Shown: positions 25,012 through 33,719, numbered from the stretch's first letter. The stretch is DNA of 64,000 nucleotides from Chryseolinea sp. H1M3-3 (GCF_029360725.1 NZ_JARKMY010000001.1:1240001-1304000), one strand, 5' to 3'. Notes: generated by a model not told the origin, from the letters alone. Numbers and translations: made by a program.

Positions 25012-25028
25012 TGGTCATGATTTCACTT
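24990..25028. terminator. 15-bp convergent hairpin spanning frr and RNase G 3' ends
   Basis: aagtgaaatcatgac (24990-25004) is perfectly complementary to gtcatgatttcactt (25014-25028), with a 9-base loop containing the frr stop codon. On the minus strand a T/C-rich stretch follows, fitting termination of the RNase G transcript; on the plus strand there is no T-run. It probably stabilises or ends both transcripts. Confidence 0.65.
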
Positions 25029-26581
25029 CATGTCAACTGAATTTCCTCGCCTTCCTTGTTCAAAAATTTATACTCGATTATCGCCATCGAGGTGTCTTTA
25101 ACAAGGCTAACCCAGCGTTTATATTTAAAGTACCAGCGCATCCGTTGTGAGATAAGACCCTGAGTAAAATAAGCATGCAAATAGGGATGAACTGCTAACA
25201 CCAAATTCCGTTCGTTTTGTTTGACTAAAAGGTGTTCGATATTTTTTTCAATTAAATCGGATACAAGAATCGATGCAGTAATTTTACCAGTACCGTTACA
25301 CGTTGGACATACCTCCTTCGTAGCGATATTCATCTGAGGTCGAACGCGTTCACGTGTGATTTGCATCAATCCAAACTTGGAAAGCGGAAGTACGGTTGAT
25401 TTTGCTTTATCATCCGCCATCTCATCTTTCATAATCTTGTAGATGAGTTTTTTATTGTCCGGATTCTTCATGTCAATGAAGTCTACGACAATAATTCCAC
25501 CCATGTCTCGCAAACGCAACTGGCGAGCAATTTCTTTTGCAGCTTCCATATTTACCGAAAGCGCCGTAGTCTCCTGATTCTCTTCGCGATTGGATTTATT
25601 ACCGCTATTGACATCAATTACGTGAAGGGCTTCGGTATGCTCAATGATGAGATAACCGCCAGCCCTTAAACTGACTGTCTGCCCAAAAGCGGATTTAATT
25701 TGTCTTTCGATACCATAATGCTCAAAAATTTTGGCCTTACCGGTATAGAGTTTTACGATCTTTTCTTTGTCGGGAGCGATGTTTCGAATGAAAGTTTTGA
25801 CATCTTCGTACATCTTCTTATCGTCAACATGGACATTGTCGAACGATTCATTAAGCATGTCACGTAACAGGGAAGATGTCTTGTCTAATTCACCAATAAT
25901 TTTGTCGCGAGGGTTCGCGGCGACGAGCCTGGTCATTCCCTCCTCCCACGTTTTCACCATGGAGCGCAGGTCACGGTCAAGTTCTGCAACCTCCTTACCC
26001 TCTGCTACTGTACGAATAATTACCCCGAAGTTTTCCGGTTTAATCGATTGAATGAGCCGAAGTAGTCGCTTCCGCTCCTCACTGCTGGTAATTTTTTTTG
26101 ATACGCTTACCGCACTGGAAAATGGTACCAATACCAGATATCGCCCAGCCAGGGCTAACTCGCAGGATAATCGTGGCCCTTTCGTTGAAATTGGTTCTTT
26201 GACAATTTGCACTGGTAATACCTGGTTCTTTGACAATTGCTGGGTGATTTTCCCATGCTTGTCAATGTCCGGTTCACCATTGAATTTGTCTAGTTTACCG
26301 CCATTAATCTTTTTGGCTCGAACAAGTTTTGTAAACTTTTGAAGTGAACTAAACTGGGGCCCAAGATCGAGGTAATGAAGAAAAGCATCTTTGTCGTAAC
26401 CAACATCAATAAATGCTGCATTAAGGCCCGGAACAACTTTTTTTACTGTACCCAGGTAAATATCCCCTACAGTAAACTTGGTGCCTTCTTCTTCATTATG
26501 AAATTCAACAAGCGTCTTATCTTTAAGAAGGGCTATACGACATCCGTCCTGAGTGGCACTAATAATTAGTTCGTTACTCAA
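25028..26581 (-). CDS. rng: Ribonuclease G/E family endoribonuclease
   Basis: A 517-residue RNase G-like enzyme that cuts single-stranded RNA in rRNA maturation and mRNA decay. It starts 'MSNELIISATQDGCRIALL'. The S1 domain is at about 37-130 ('GDIYLGTVKKVVPGLNAAFI'). The DNase I-like catalytic part has 'LHVIDVNSGNKS' and 'GGIIVVDFIDMKN' with the two metal-binding Asp residues. The zinc-link 'CPTCNGTGKI' is near 425. There is no long RNase E-type degradosome tail, so RNase G is the better name. The gene is the last of the minus-strand cluster HU, TPR protein, COX24-like and rng. Confidence 0.93.
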   Translation of the reverse strand: MSNELIISATQDGCRIALLKDKTLVEFHNEEEGTKFTVGDIYLGTVKKVVPGLNAAFIDVGYDKDAFLHYLDLGPQFSSLQKFTKLVRAKKINGGKLDKFNGEPDIDKHGKITQQLSKNQVLPVQIVKEPISTKGPRLSCELALAGRYLVLVPFSSAVSVSKKITSSEERKRLLRLIQSIKPENFGVIIRTVAEGKEVAELDRDLRSMVKTWEEGMTRLVAANPRDKIIGELDKTSSLLRDMLNESFDNVHVDDKKMYEDVKTFIRNIAPDKEKIVKLYTGKAKIFEHYGIERQIKSAFGQTVSLRAGGYLIIEHTEALHVIDVNSGNKSNREENQETTALSVNMEAAKEIARQLRLRDMGGIIVVDFIDMKNPDNKKLIYKIMKDEMADDKAKSTVLPLSKFGLMQITRERVRPQMNIATKEVCPTCNGTGKITASILVSDLIEKNIEHLLVKQNERNLVLAVHPYLHAYFTQGLISQRMRWYFKYKRWVSLVKDTSMAIIEYKFLNKEGEEIQLT

Positions 26582-26615
26582 AACTTAAAAAATTTGTTTA
26601 ATGATGTAAGTATAG

Positions 26616-26654
26616 GCTGGAACATTTCCAGCTTATAGCCGGTAAACCGGCTAT
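26616..26654 (-). other. Two tandem hairpins between the COX24-like gene and rng
   Basis: The first is gctggaa-cat-ttccagc (26616-26632, 7 bp). The second is atagccgg-taaa-ccggctat (26635-26654, 8 bp), which contains the stop codon of the mini-gene. Neither has a T-run. They sit in the 36-75 bases upstream of the RNase G start and could be processing, attenuation or autoregulatory structures. Confidence 0.5.
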
Positions 26655-26740
26655 TTCTTCTTATGCCTGTTTTTTCTCAGACGCTTTTTACGCTTGTGCG
26701 TGGCCATTTTGTGTTTCTTCCTTTTCTTTCCACTAGGCAT
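26651..26740 (-). CDS. COX24/AURKAIP1-domain mini-protein (29 residues)
   Basis: An uninterrupted 29-codon frame starting ATG at 26740: 'MPSGKKRKKHKMATHKRKKR' then 'LRKNRHKKK' and TAG at 26651. More than half the residues are Lys, Arg or His. It matches from memory the short Bacteroidota proteins labelled AURKAIP1/COX24 domain, related to the C-terminus of mitochondrial ribosomal protein mS38. A ribosomal role is therefore likely. It sits 13 bases after the TPR protein gene and 69 bases before rng in one transcript. It is too short for ordinary gene callers, so the call rests on motif recognition and position. Confidence 0.85.
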   Translation of the reverse strand: MPSGKKRKKHKMATHKRKKRLRKNRHKKK

Positions 26741-26753
26741 AGTAATGTGTTAA

Positions 26754-27572
26754 TTATTTTAAATCCTTCAGATACGAATCTACCGTTGCTTGCACAGCAG
26801 GATCGTTATCCATTTGTTTTACTTTTTCAAACTGTTGTTTCGCTCTTGCCTTTTCACCCGTATTCATCAATGCAATGCCCAGCAATAGTTGCGCTTGTGC
26901 ATGATCCGGATTAATTTTTATCAACTCCTCCAATCTTTCAATAGCCCTCTCATGCTGACCGGATTGAATTGATAGCATTCCCATATTAAGGAGTGCAGCT
27001 TCATTTTTTGGATCATCAGCCAGAACTTCTCTCAACATCGTAACACCTTGCATAGGGTTTGACGAAACATAAGTCATTGCCAATTTCGTTTTCACATCCA
27101 GATTTTTAGGATTCACATCCAATACCTTTTTGAAAAATGCACGCGCCTTTTCTGCCAGCTCATTTTGCTTGGCCTGATCTAGTGCGAAGGTATAAGCCTG
27201 GTAATATTGATCACCTGCCTTGATCCAACTTTCAGTCGTATTAAAGAACTTCGAAGCCTCCTCGGCGAACCATGCAGCGCTGTCAAATTTGCTCGCGCGC
27301 TGATACAGGTTTGCTAAAGAGTCGGCAAAGATAGCATTTTTTTCTTTCGGCAAGCGTCCATCCATCTGGACCCTCAACTGGCTGATGGCATTTTGAATTT
27401 CGGGTGATACTTCAGTATGCATCTCTTCTGTAGTCTGACCCGGCGAAGGGGCAGGACCATTCCCGTTTTCTGATATTTCTGCTTCGTTATTTACTACAAC
27501 TTTTGGCAACAGGAATATCAGCCAGATTACGATAGCACTACCAACAACTAACAGAATACGAGTTTTGAGCAT
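26754..27572 (-). CDS. Membrane-anchored TPR protein
   Basis: A 272-residue protein with one N-terminal transmembrane segment (about 5-24, 'ILLVVGSAIVIWLIFLLPKV'), a Pro/Gly-rich linker and TPR-like helical repeats over about 95-270 ('AALLNMGMLSIQSGQHERAI', 'AQLLLGIALMNTGEKARAK'). TPR repeats mediate protein contacts; the partner is unknown. It is located between HU and the COX24-like gene, an arrangement I recall as conserved in Cytophagales. The gene begins 49 bases after HU ends. Confidence 0.85.
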   Translation of the reverse strand: MLKTRILLVVGSAIVIWLIFLLPKVVVNNEAEISENGNGPAPSPGQTTEEMHTEVSPEIQNAISQLRVQMDGRLPKEKNAIFADSLANLYQRASKFDSAAWFAEEASKFFNTTESWIKAGDQYYQAYTFALDQAKQNELAEKARAFFKKVLDVNPKNLDVKTKLAMTYVSSNPMQGVTMLREVLADDPKNEAALLNMGMLSIQSGQHERAIERLEELIKINPDHAQAQLLLGIALMNTGEKARAKQQFEKVKQMDNDPAVQATVDSYLKDLK

Positions 27573-27621
27573 TATTTACGTGCTACACGATGGGTGTGGA
27601 GATTATAAGATTGTTATTAAT

Positions 27622-27936
27622 TCAGTTTGGAGATTTTTCTTCCAGTTGCTTTACCTTGTCGCTGTTTTTAATCTTGTTTACAAAAATCTTTGCGGGTTTA
27701 AAGCTTGGTACAAAATGCTCGTCAATAACTAAAGCGGTATTACGTGAAATGTTCCGGGCAATTTTTTTCTTGCGTTTCTTGTTGATGAAACTCCCAAAAC
27801 CACGAATGTAAATGTTATTCCCATTGGACATGGAACTCTTTACAACGCTAAAAAAAGCTTCTACTGATGCCGTTACATCAGCTTTGTCAACCCCAGTCTT
27901 TTCTGCGATTTCGTTAATAATGTCTGCTTTGGTCAC
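27622..27936 (-). CDS. HU/IHF-family DNA-binding protein
   Basis: A 104-residue nucleoid protein. It has the family start 'MTKADIINEIAEKTGVDKAD', the 'IYIRGFGSFINKKRKKKIAR' arm region with the flexible beta-hairpin, and 'VPSFKPAKIFVNKI' at the C-terminus. HU/IHF proteins bend and compact DNA. It lies head to head with mutY and begins the minus-strand operon running to RNase G. Whether it is HU- or IHF-like in specificity cannot be decided; Bacteroidota often carry several copies. Confidence 0.93.
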   Translation of the reverse strand: MTKADIINEIAEKTGVDKADVTASVEAFFSVVKSSMSNGNNIYIRGFGSFINKKRKKKIARNISRNTALVIDEHFVPSFKPAKIFVNKIKNSDKVKQLEEKSPN

Positions 27937-27981
27937 TGTGTTATATTTTTAGTCTAGTACGTTTGAAAATTTACGGGAGGG

Positions 27982-27989
27982 CAAATTTA
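27982..27989 (-). promoter_or_regulatory. -7 element of the HU-TPR-rng transcript
   Basis: TAAATTTG on the minus strand matches TAnnTTTG. TTTT stands 19 bases upstream instead of TTTG. The leader would be roughly 40 bases before the HU ATG. Confidence 0.45.
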
Positions 27990-28043
27990 AATGCCGACTT
28001 CAGAATTAAAAATGAATATTGAAAAAATCTGATACTCAGGAGG

Positions 28044-29111
28044 ATGGACAACCGATATTTCTCTGATAAAGTCGTTGAATGGTATAAAAGTAACAAGCGC
28101 GACCTTCCTTGGCGGGATACCCAAGATCCTTATAAAGTCTGGTTGTCAGAAATTATTTTGCAACAGACAAGGGTAAACCAGGGAATGCCTTACTACTTAA
28201 AGTTTGTCGAACGGTTTCCTACCGTGCAGGAATTGGCTGCCGCCACCGAGCAGGAGGTACTTCGGTTGTGGCAGGGATTAGGATATTATACCCGTGCCCG
28301 AAATCTGCACAAGTGTGCTAAAGTTGTGGTGGCGTCTTATGGAGGCGTCTTCCCTAACACTTTTGAAACACTTTTGAAACTCCCCGGGATTGGAGAATAT
28401 ACGGCGGCTGCCATTGCATCGTTTTCCTTCAAAGAGCCGGTGGCCGTTGTAGATGGGAATGTCTTTCGAGTATTGTCTCGGGTATTTGGTATTGAAGACG
28501 AAATAAATAGTCCAGAGGGAAGAAAAATTTTTACCACGCTGGCGAACAGCCTTATCAGCAAAAAGTATCCTGATTTTCACAATCAGGCGATCATGGAGTT
28601 CGGGGCTTTACATTGTGTGCCGAAAAATCCCTTCTGCAGCAGTTGTAGTTTTCTTCAGTCGTGTTTTGCGGCAAAACACAACTTACAATCAGCATTGCCC
28701 AGAAAAATCAAGTTGAAGTCTGCTCGAAGGAGGTATTTCTACTATATCGTGTTTCAAAAAGGAAAATCTTTAATGATGAAGCGACGGGCCGATAAAGATA
28801 TTTGGGAAGGTTTATTTGATTTCCAATTGATTGAAAAGCTTAGGTCTATAAAGCCTGAGAAAATACTATCTGAATTTCAGCAGGCTTATAGAAAGCCTGT
28901 TGAGATTGAAGAGGTTGAAATTTCGCGTGATTACCGGCATGTGCTGAGCCATCAAGTTATCAATGCCAAGTTTATCATTATAAAGCTTCGAAAGTCTCCG
29001 CCAATCAAGGATAAAAATTTAAAATTCTATACTTTCGAAAAAATATACGACTTGCCAAAGCCTGTGCTGATTACCCGCTTTTTATCAGACTATAAAAACT
29101 TTTATAGTTGA
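28044..29111 (+). CDS. mutY: A/G-specific adenine glycosylase MutY
   Basis: A 355-residue DNA glycosylase removing adenine opposite 8-oxoguanine. The start 'RDLPWRDTQDPYKVWLSEII' and 'LQQTRV' are typical, the helix-hairpin-helix is 'LPGIGEYTAAAIASF' (about 113-127) with the catalytic Asp in 'AVVDGNVFRVLSRVFG', and the 4Fe-4S cluster loop is C-x6-C-x2-C-x5-C ('HCVPKNPFCSSCSFLQSC', about 190-207). A NUDIX-like C-terminal domain follows from about 230. It is the first gene of mutY-ssb-gldE-gldD. An AGGAGG lies directly against the ATG with no spacing, so it is probably not a working ribosome site. Confidence 0.95.
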   Translation: MDNRYFSDKVVEWYKSNKRDLPWRDTQDPYKVWLSEIILQQTRVNQGMPYYLKFVERFPTVQELAAATEQEVLRLWQGLGYYTRARNLHKCAKVVVASYGGVFPNTFETLLKLPGIGEYTAAAIASFSFKEPVAVVDGNVFRVLSRVFGIEDEINSPEGRKIFTTLANSLISKKYPDFHNQAIMEFGALHCVPKNPFCSSCSFLQSCFAAKHNLQSALPRKIKLKSARRRYFYYIVFQKGKSLMMKRRADKDIWEGLFDFQLIEKLRSIKPEKILSEFQQAYRKPVEIEEVEISRDYRHVLSHQVINAKFIIIKLRKSPPIKDKNLKFYTFEKIYDLPKPVLITRFLSDYKNFYS

Positions 29112-29166
29112 TTGGAGAATGGTACTTTTACCAAGTCGTTATGTATCACTTTAAACAATTATTAGT

Positions 29167-29607
29167 ATGTCAGGAGTAAATAAAGTTATTCTGGTAGGCC
29201 GCTTAGGCAAAGATCCAGAAGTTAGAAATCTCGAAAACGGTGCAACCGTCGCCAATTTTACCGTGGCCACATCGGAAAGTTACAAGGACAAAACAACCGG
29301 CGAAAAAAAGGAAATCACAGAATGGCACAATGTTGTCACTTGGAGAAGTCTTGCTGAAATTGTACAGAAGTATCTTCACAAAGGCGACATGGTCTATATA
29401 GAAGGCAAGTTGAGAACCCGGTCATGGGAGAAGGAGGGTGTGACCCGCTATACCACAGAAATAATTGCTGATAATATGACCATGCTTTCCTCAAAAGGAA
29501 GCGGCAGCAGTGCAAGCTCAGGCTATAGCTCAGCGGAATCAAGTTCTGCCGACAGCTATCGTGCTCATGCACCAGTTGATAATAGTACAGACGATTTACC
29601 GTTCTGA
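29167..29607 (+). CDS. ssb: Single-stranded DNA-binding protein
   Basis: A 146-residue SSB with an OB fold (1-110: '[20 protein letters not shown]', '[20 protein letters not shown]', '[19 protein letters not shown]'), a Ser/Ala-rich flexible linker and the acidic C-terminal tip 'STDDLPF' that recruits partner proteins. It protects ssDNA in replication and repair. It follows mutY by 55 bases and precedes gldE by 22, so it is part of the repair/gliding cluster. Confidence 0.97.
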   Translation: MSGVNKVILVGRLGKDPEVRNLENGATVANFTVATSESYKDKTTGEKKEITEWHNVVTWRSLAEIVQKYLHKGDMVYIEGKLRTRSWEKEGVTRYTTEIIADNMTMLSSKGSGSSASSGYSSAESSSADSYRAHAPVDNSTDDLPF

Positions 29608-29629
29608 TGTTTCATCAAATAACCCCTGA

Positions 29630-30676
29630 GTGAAAGAGCCTCCCAGTTATTCCTTACTGTTAAGTATCTTTTCAGATCAGGGGTTATTCTATATTTTAAG
29701 TATTGGCGGAATAGCCTTTCTGCTACTCCTTTCCTCCATTGTGTCTGCTTCAGAAGCAGCATATTTTTCATTCACCTCCCATCATCTGGATAGGTTCAAA
29801 GCCAACGTTGATAAACGCAATAATTTAATAGCCGAACTGCTTGGACGGCCGCGTCTGTTGCTGGTGTCCTTTATAGTTCTAAATACTTTTGTCGACGTAA
29901 GTATCATCACCATTTCCACGTCTTTGGTGTGGGAAATTGCGAGCACCTTAAAATCAAAAGTGGAAGTAATTCTTTTAGCGCTATTCCTGTGCATTGTTGC
30001 AATTGCTGTTGTTGGTGAAATTATTCCCAGAATTTACGGTGTAAAAAACAACATTCGGGTAGCACAACGGACTGTCTATGCCTGGAGGGTGTGGATTCAA
30101 GTGTTAAGACCTTTTTCGGTTTTTATTATAAAAACCGGACAGCTCCTGGAAAAAAAAATGGACAAAAGCGGTATTCAATCAGGAGCCAGCGCATTAAGTC
30201 ATGCGTTAGAACTAGCCGCAGAAAATACGCTGGAGTCTGGTGGCGATACACTTTTCCTTAGGAGACTAGTGAACTTCGGCACGTTAACCGTGAAAGAAGT
30301 TATGAGACCAAGACATCAAATCTCCGCAATTAAAACAGAAATGAATTTTCAGGAATTGATAAATTATATAAGTAAAACCGGGTTTGCCCGAATTCCTGTT
30401 TACCGGAAAAGCATTGACAACATTGTTGGCGTTTTATATCCAAAAGACCTACTACCTTTTATTGAGGAAAAACATTACCCTTGGCAAAACTTAATCCGGC
30501 CTGGTTTCTTTGTGAATGAATCGATGAGAATTAGCTCTCTCTTGAAAGACTTCCAGGAAAAGCATGTCCACATGGCGATAGCCCTCAATGTTTCGCTAAA
30601 CACCGTAGGCTTGATAACATTGGAAGATATCGTTCAGGAAATCATGGGCAACGTAAAAGAACATGAGATAAAATAG
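29630..30676 (+). CDS. gldE: Gliding motility-associated CNNM/HlyC-like protein GldE
   Basis: A 348-residue membrane protein with DUF21/CNNM-type transmembrane segments (about 20-160, including the conserved 'SASEAAYFS' helix) and a pair of CBS domains (about 210-335, 'VKEVMRPRHQISAI', 'IARIPVYRKSIDNIVGV'-like). In Flavobacterium johnsoniae gldE is linked to gldD and supports gliding and type IX secretion. The order mutY-ssb-gldE-gldD is well known in this phylum. The start is a GTG at 29630, 22 bases after ssb. The C-terminal CorC/HlyC transporter-associated domain is absent or very short compared with CorC-type relatives. Confidence in GldE rests mainly on synteny. Confidence 0.88.
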   Translation: MKEPPSYSLLLSIFSDQGLFYILSIGGIAFLLLLSSIVSASEAAYFSFTSHHLDRFKANVDKRNNLIAELLGRPRLLLVSFIVLNTFVDVSIITISTSLVWEIASTLKSKVEVILLALFLCIVAIAVVGEIIPRIYGVKNNIRVAQRTVYAWRVWIQVLRPFSVFIIKTGQLLEKKMDKSGIQSGASALSHALELAAENTLESGGDTLFLRRLVNFGTLTVKEVMRPRHQISAIKTEMNFQELINYISKTGFARIPVYRKSIDNIVGVLYPKDLLPFIEEKHYPWQNLIRPGFFVNESMRISSLLKDFQEKHVHMAIALNVSLNTVGLITLEDIVQEIMGNVKEHEIK

Positions 30677-30739
30677 TATTTAGGGTAATCCAATAAAGAA
30701 ATTCAAAACGAGGAGTTACTTTTGTTTGTGCCCAGTAAA

Positions 30740-31360
30740 ATGAATTTGCCTCAGAAAAATATTTTTACTAATCTGTTAAAAAGGAAAGATTTAATCTTTT
30801 TAGGAATAGGGCTCTGCTTAATCTTTACTTCATGCCAACAAGATTATTCGCCGAAGCCGTTAGGTTATAACCGGTTAAACTTGCCTGTACCTTCCTATCA
30901 ATCACTTCCGGATTCCTTGCCTTATACCTTTGAATATTCGGTGCACGCAAAATTACTCGATGACACTTCAGCCATCAGTGAAAGGTTTTGGATTGAGATT
31001 TATTATCCCGGAATTAAATCCAATGTTCATATCACGTATAAATCTATTCCTAGCAAAACAGTATTAAAAGAATTTTTAGATGATGCTTATACGCTTACTT
31101 CAAAGCATCAAATCAAGGCCTATGCTATCAATGAAGTGATTACAAAAACACCACATGGAAAAACTGCAGTTATAGCTGAGTTGGAAGGTGAAGTGCCCAG
31201 TCAGTTTCAGTTTACAGTTACGGATTCCGCAAAAAACTTTTTACGTGGCGCCCTTTATTTCAATACAAAAGTGGCAAACGATTCACTTGCACCTGCCATT
31301 GAGTATATGAAGAAAGATATCATGCATATGATAAACACATTGGAGTGGAAAACAAATTAA
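30740..31360 (+). CDS. gldD: Gliding motility lipoprotein GldD
   Basis: A roughly 206-residue lipoprotein: the hydrophobic signal '[15 protein letters not shown]' ends in a lipobox, and the mature part begins '[20 protein letters not shown]', which is the GldD signature. GldD is needed for gliding motility and for secretion through the type IX system in Flavobacterium, with an unknown biochemical role. The ATG at 30740 is preferred; an upstream TTG at 30722 would add six residues. It comes 63 bases after gldE. Confidence 0.9.
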   Translation: MNLPQKNIFTNLLKRKDLIFLGIGLCLIFTSCQQDYSPKPLGYNRLNLPVPSYQSLPDSLPYTFEYSVHAKLLDDTSAISERFWIEIYYPGIKSNVHITYKSIPSKTVLKEFLDDAYTLTSKHQIKAYAINEVITKTPHGKTAVIAELEGEVPSQFQFTVTDSAKNFLRGALYFNTKVANDSLAPAIEYMKKDIMHMINTLEWKTN

Positions 31361-31378
31361 TCATCATGCTCTTTTAAG

Positions 31379-32284
31379 ATGAAGCTCCAGCATTTCAAAT
31401 TGTATTTGGTTGGAGTGCTGCTTTGTGGCTGTCAGGGGTGGAATGGAGATGCCGACAAAATATATGAAAGCGGCAACTTTAAGCAATATTGGTATTCCGG
31501 AAAAGCAGAAATCAATTCTTATTCCTTAGATCAGTCCAGATACGGTGAGCAACGAAGTGGAAAGGCTGTCTTAATTTTTGTTACCGAAGATTTTTCCAAA
31601 AAGAAACACGTAAAATTGGATGATCCTTCTGAATCTGAAAGTGACAAAGTCAGCATTTTAAAATTAAATTTTACAAAAAATTTCTTAACTGGCATCTATC
31701 CGTACTCAATGATGCAATCGGTATTTACTCCCGTCAATCGCGAAGAATATCCGCACTCGCTCAAGTCGGTAATGTCTGCGCAGGAATGGTGCGGTCAAGT
31801 TTTTACACAAATGAATCTCAGGGGAAATCAGTTTGATGTAAAATCATTTTCATATTTTGAAAAAGAAGGAGATGCTAATTTCTCCTTAAAAAAAATGTTA
31901 ATAGAAGATGAAATCTGGAACCTGATCCGTCTTGACCACACAGAGCTACCAACAGGCGAGATCGATATAATTCCGGGACTATTTTTTTCGCGTCTGAATC
32001 ATGTCGACTTAAAGGCTCAACAAGCAGAGGCTTCGAAAGGCGAATCCAATAATTTGATAACTTATTCGATCTCGCTACCCGAGCAGCAGCGTAAACTCTC
32101 CATTCAATTTGAAAAGAACTTTCCCTACAAAATTTTAGGATGGACCGAAGAATTTGTAGAGCGCGGCAAAACCCAATACACCAAGGCATCTCTCGATAAG
32201 ACATTAGTCACCGATTATTGGACCAAGAATAAAAATGAATTTCAATATTTGAGAGATTCGCTTAATTTGTCGTCGCCTCAGTAG
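31379..32284 (+). CDS. Conserved lipoprotein of unknown function after gldD
   Basis: A 301-residue protein with an N-terminal signal and probable lipobox at 'LLCGC'. Conserved-looking blocks are 'QYWYSGKAEINSYSLDQSRY' (about 35-54), 'GKAVLIFVTEDFSKKKHVKL' and 'MSAQEWCGQVFTQMN'. I recall relatives in Bacteroidota annotated as 'septum formation inhibitor Maf'; that name is not supported, as the Maf fold and motifs are absent. It starts 18 bases after gldD and probably belongs to the same transcript. I do not assign a function, but a cell-envelope role is likely from the signal and neighbours. Confidence 0.78.
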   Translation: MKLQHFKLYLVGVLLCGCQGWNGDADKIYESGNFKQYWYSGKAEINSYSLDQSRYGEQRSGKAVLIFVTEDFSKKKHVKLDDPSESESDKVSILKLNFTKNFLTGIYPYSMMQSVFTPVNREEYPHSLKSVMSAQEWCGQVFTQMNLRGNQFDVKSFSYFEKEGDANFSLKKMLIEDEIWNLIRLDHTELPTGEIDIIPGLFFSRLNHVDLKAQQAEASKGESNNLITYSISLPEQQRKLSIQFEKNFPYKILGWTEEFVERGKTQYTKASLDKTLVTDYWTKNKNEFQYLRDSLNLSSPQ

Positions 32285-32345
32285 ATTTTAAACTTTAGCA
32301 GATATGCATTGTTCTGCCTAGATCAATAAACCTTAATTTGCTTCT

Positions 32346-33704
32346 ATGATAAAAGAATATATTTTAAACAACAAAGATCGATTTTTATCCGAGCTTTTCG
32401 AATGGCTTAGAATTCCGTCTATCAGTGCTGACAAAAAGTATAAAAATGATGTTCGAAAAGCCGCTGAGTTTTTAGCCGACAAATTAAAAACTGCGGGAGC
32501 CGATAAAGTGGAAATCTGCGAAACTGCGGGAAACCCGATTGTATATGGTGAGAAAATTATAGATGCGTCCTTTCCAACGGTGTTGGTATACGGTCATTAT
32601 GATGTGCAGCCCGCGGACCCTCTTGAACTTTGGACATCGCCTCCTTTCGAGCCTGTTATAAAAGATGAAAAAATTTATGCGCGTGGTTCATGTGACGACA
32701 AAGGCCAGGCTTACATGCATGTTAAGGCCTTTGAGGCGATGACCAAACTTAATCTTCTCACATGCAACATCAAGTTCATGATAGAAGGTGAGGAAGAAGT
32801 GGGTTCGGACAACCTGGGAATTTTTGTTACTAACAATAAGCAAAAATTACGAGCAGATGTGATTTTGATTTCGGATACTGCAATGATTTCATTGGAAAAC
32901 CCTTCAATAACGACGGGGTTAAGAGGATTAAGTTACGTCGAGGTAGAAGTTAAAGGCCCTAATCGCGACCTGCACTCAGGTGTATATGGCGGGGCCGTTG
33001 CAAATCCCATAAATGTTCTTTGCTCCATGATAGCCTCGTTGCATGATAAAGATGGCCGAGTAACGATACCAGGCTTTTACGATAAAGTCGCAGAACTAAA
33101 TGTATCTGAACGTACTGCTATCAATAAGGCTCCGTTTGACCTGACCGCTTATAAGGAAGAGCTTGGCATCAAAGATATTAAAGGAGAAAAAAATTATAGT
33201 ACACTTGAGCGCACAGGTATACGGCCAACATTGGATGCAAATGGAATTTGGGGAGGATACATAGGCGAAGGGGCTAAAACAGTATTGCCTTCAAAAGCTT
33301 CTGCAAAGATTTCAATGCGGCTTGTTCCCAATCAGGTTAGTAGCGAAATTACGGAGCTGTTCACAAAGCATTTCGCTTCTATAGCGCCTGATTATGTAAC
33401 TGTCAAGGTCAGCCCTCTGCATGGTGGCGAGCCCGCCGTAACACCAACCGATTCAAGTTCTTATAAAGCAGCCAGCAAAGCGTTCGAAGAAGTTTTTGGA
33501 AAGACTCCCATCCCCATGCGCGATGGTGGAAGCATCCCCATTGTCGCATTATTTAAAAAAGAACTTAATCTTGATACCGTTCTCATGGGTTTTGGTTTTG
33601 ACACGGACGCAATCCATTCGCCCAATGAACATTTTGGTGTAAAGAACTTCACCTTAGGTATCGAAACCATTATTTGTTTTTACAAACATTTCGGCAAGAA
33701 GTAG
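32346..33704 (+). CDS. M20-family dipeptidase
   Basis: A 452-residue zinc metallopeptidase of the M20 family (carnosinase/CNDP-like). Zinc-site motifs: 'VLVYGHYDVQPADP' (about 79-92), 'ARGSCDDKGQAYMHVKAFEA' (about 117-136) and 'MIEGEEEVGSDNLG' (about 151-164), with the two metals bridged by the Asp of SCDDKG. The dimerisation domain follows with 'TTGLRGLSYVEVEVKGPNRD'. No signal peptide, so cytosolic, hydrolysing dipeptides. A TTAATTTG element ends 5 bases before the ATG at 32346. Confidence 0.92.
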   Translation: MIKEYILNNKDRFLSELFEWLRIPSISADKKYKNDVRKAAEFLADKLKTAGADKVEICETAGNPIVYGEKIIDASFPTVLVYGHYDVQPADPLELWTSPPFEPVIKDEKIYARGSCDDKGQAYMHVKAFEAMTKLNLLTCNIKFMIEGEEEVGSDNLGIFVTNNKQKLRADVILISDTAMISLENPSITTGLRGLSYVEVEVKGPNRDLHSGVYGGAVANPINVLCSMIASLHDKDGRVTIPGFYDKVAELNVSERTAINKAPFDLTAYKEELGIKDIKGEKNYSTLERTGIRPTLDANGIWGGYIGEGAKTVLPSKASAKISMRLVPNQVSSEITELFTKHFASIAPDYVTVKVSPLHGGEPAVTPTDSSSYKAASKAFEEVFGKTPIPMRDGGSIPIVALFKKELNLDTVLMGFGFDTDAIHSPNEHFGVKNFTLGIETIICFYKHFGKK

Positions 33705-33719
33705 TTTTTCCGACGTCTA

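Noticed and set aside
28033-28043. AGGAGG against the mutY ATG as a ribosome binding site
   Set aside because: There is no spacing between the motif and the start codon, so it cannot work as a normal Shine-Dalgarno site.
31379-32284. 'Septum formation inhibitor Maf' for the lipoprotein after gldD
   Set aside because: It has a lipoprotein signal and none of the Maf motifs.
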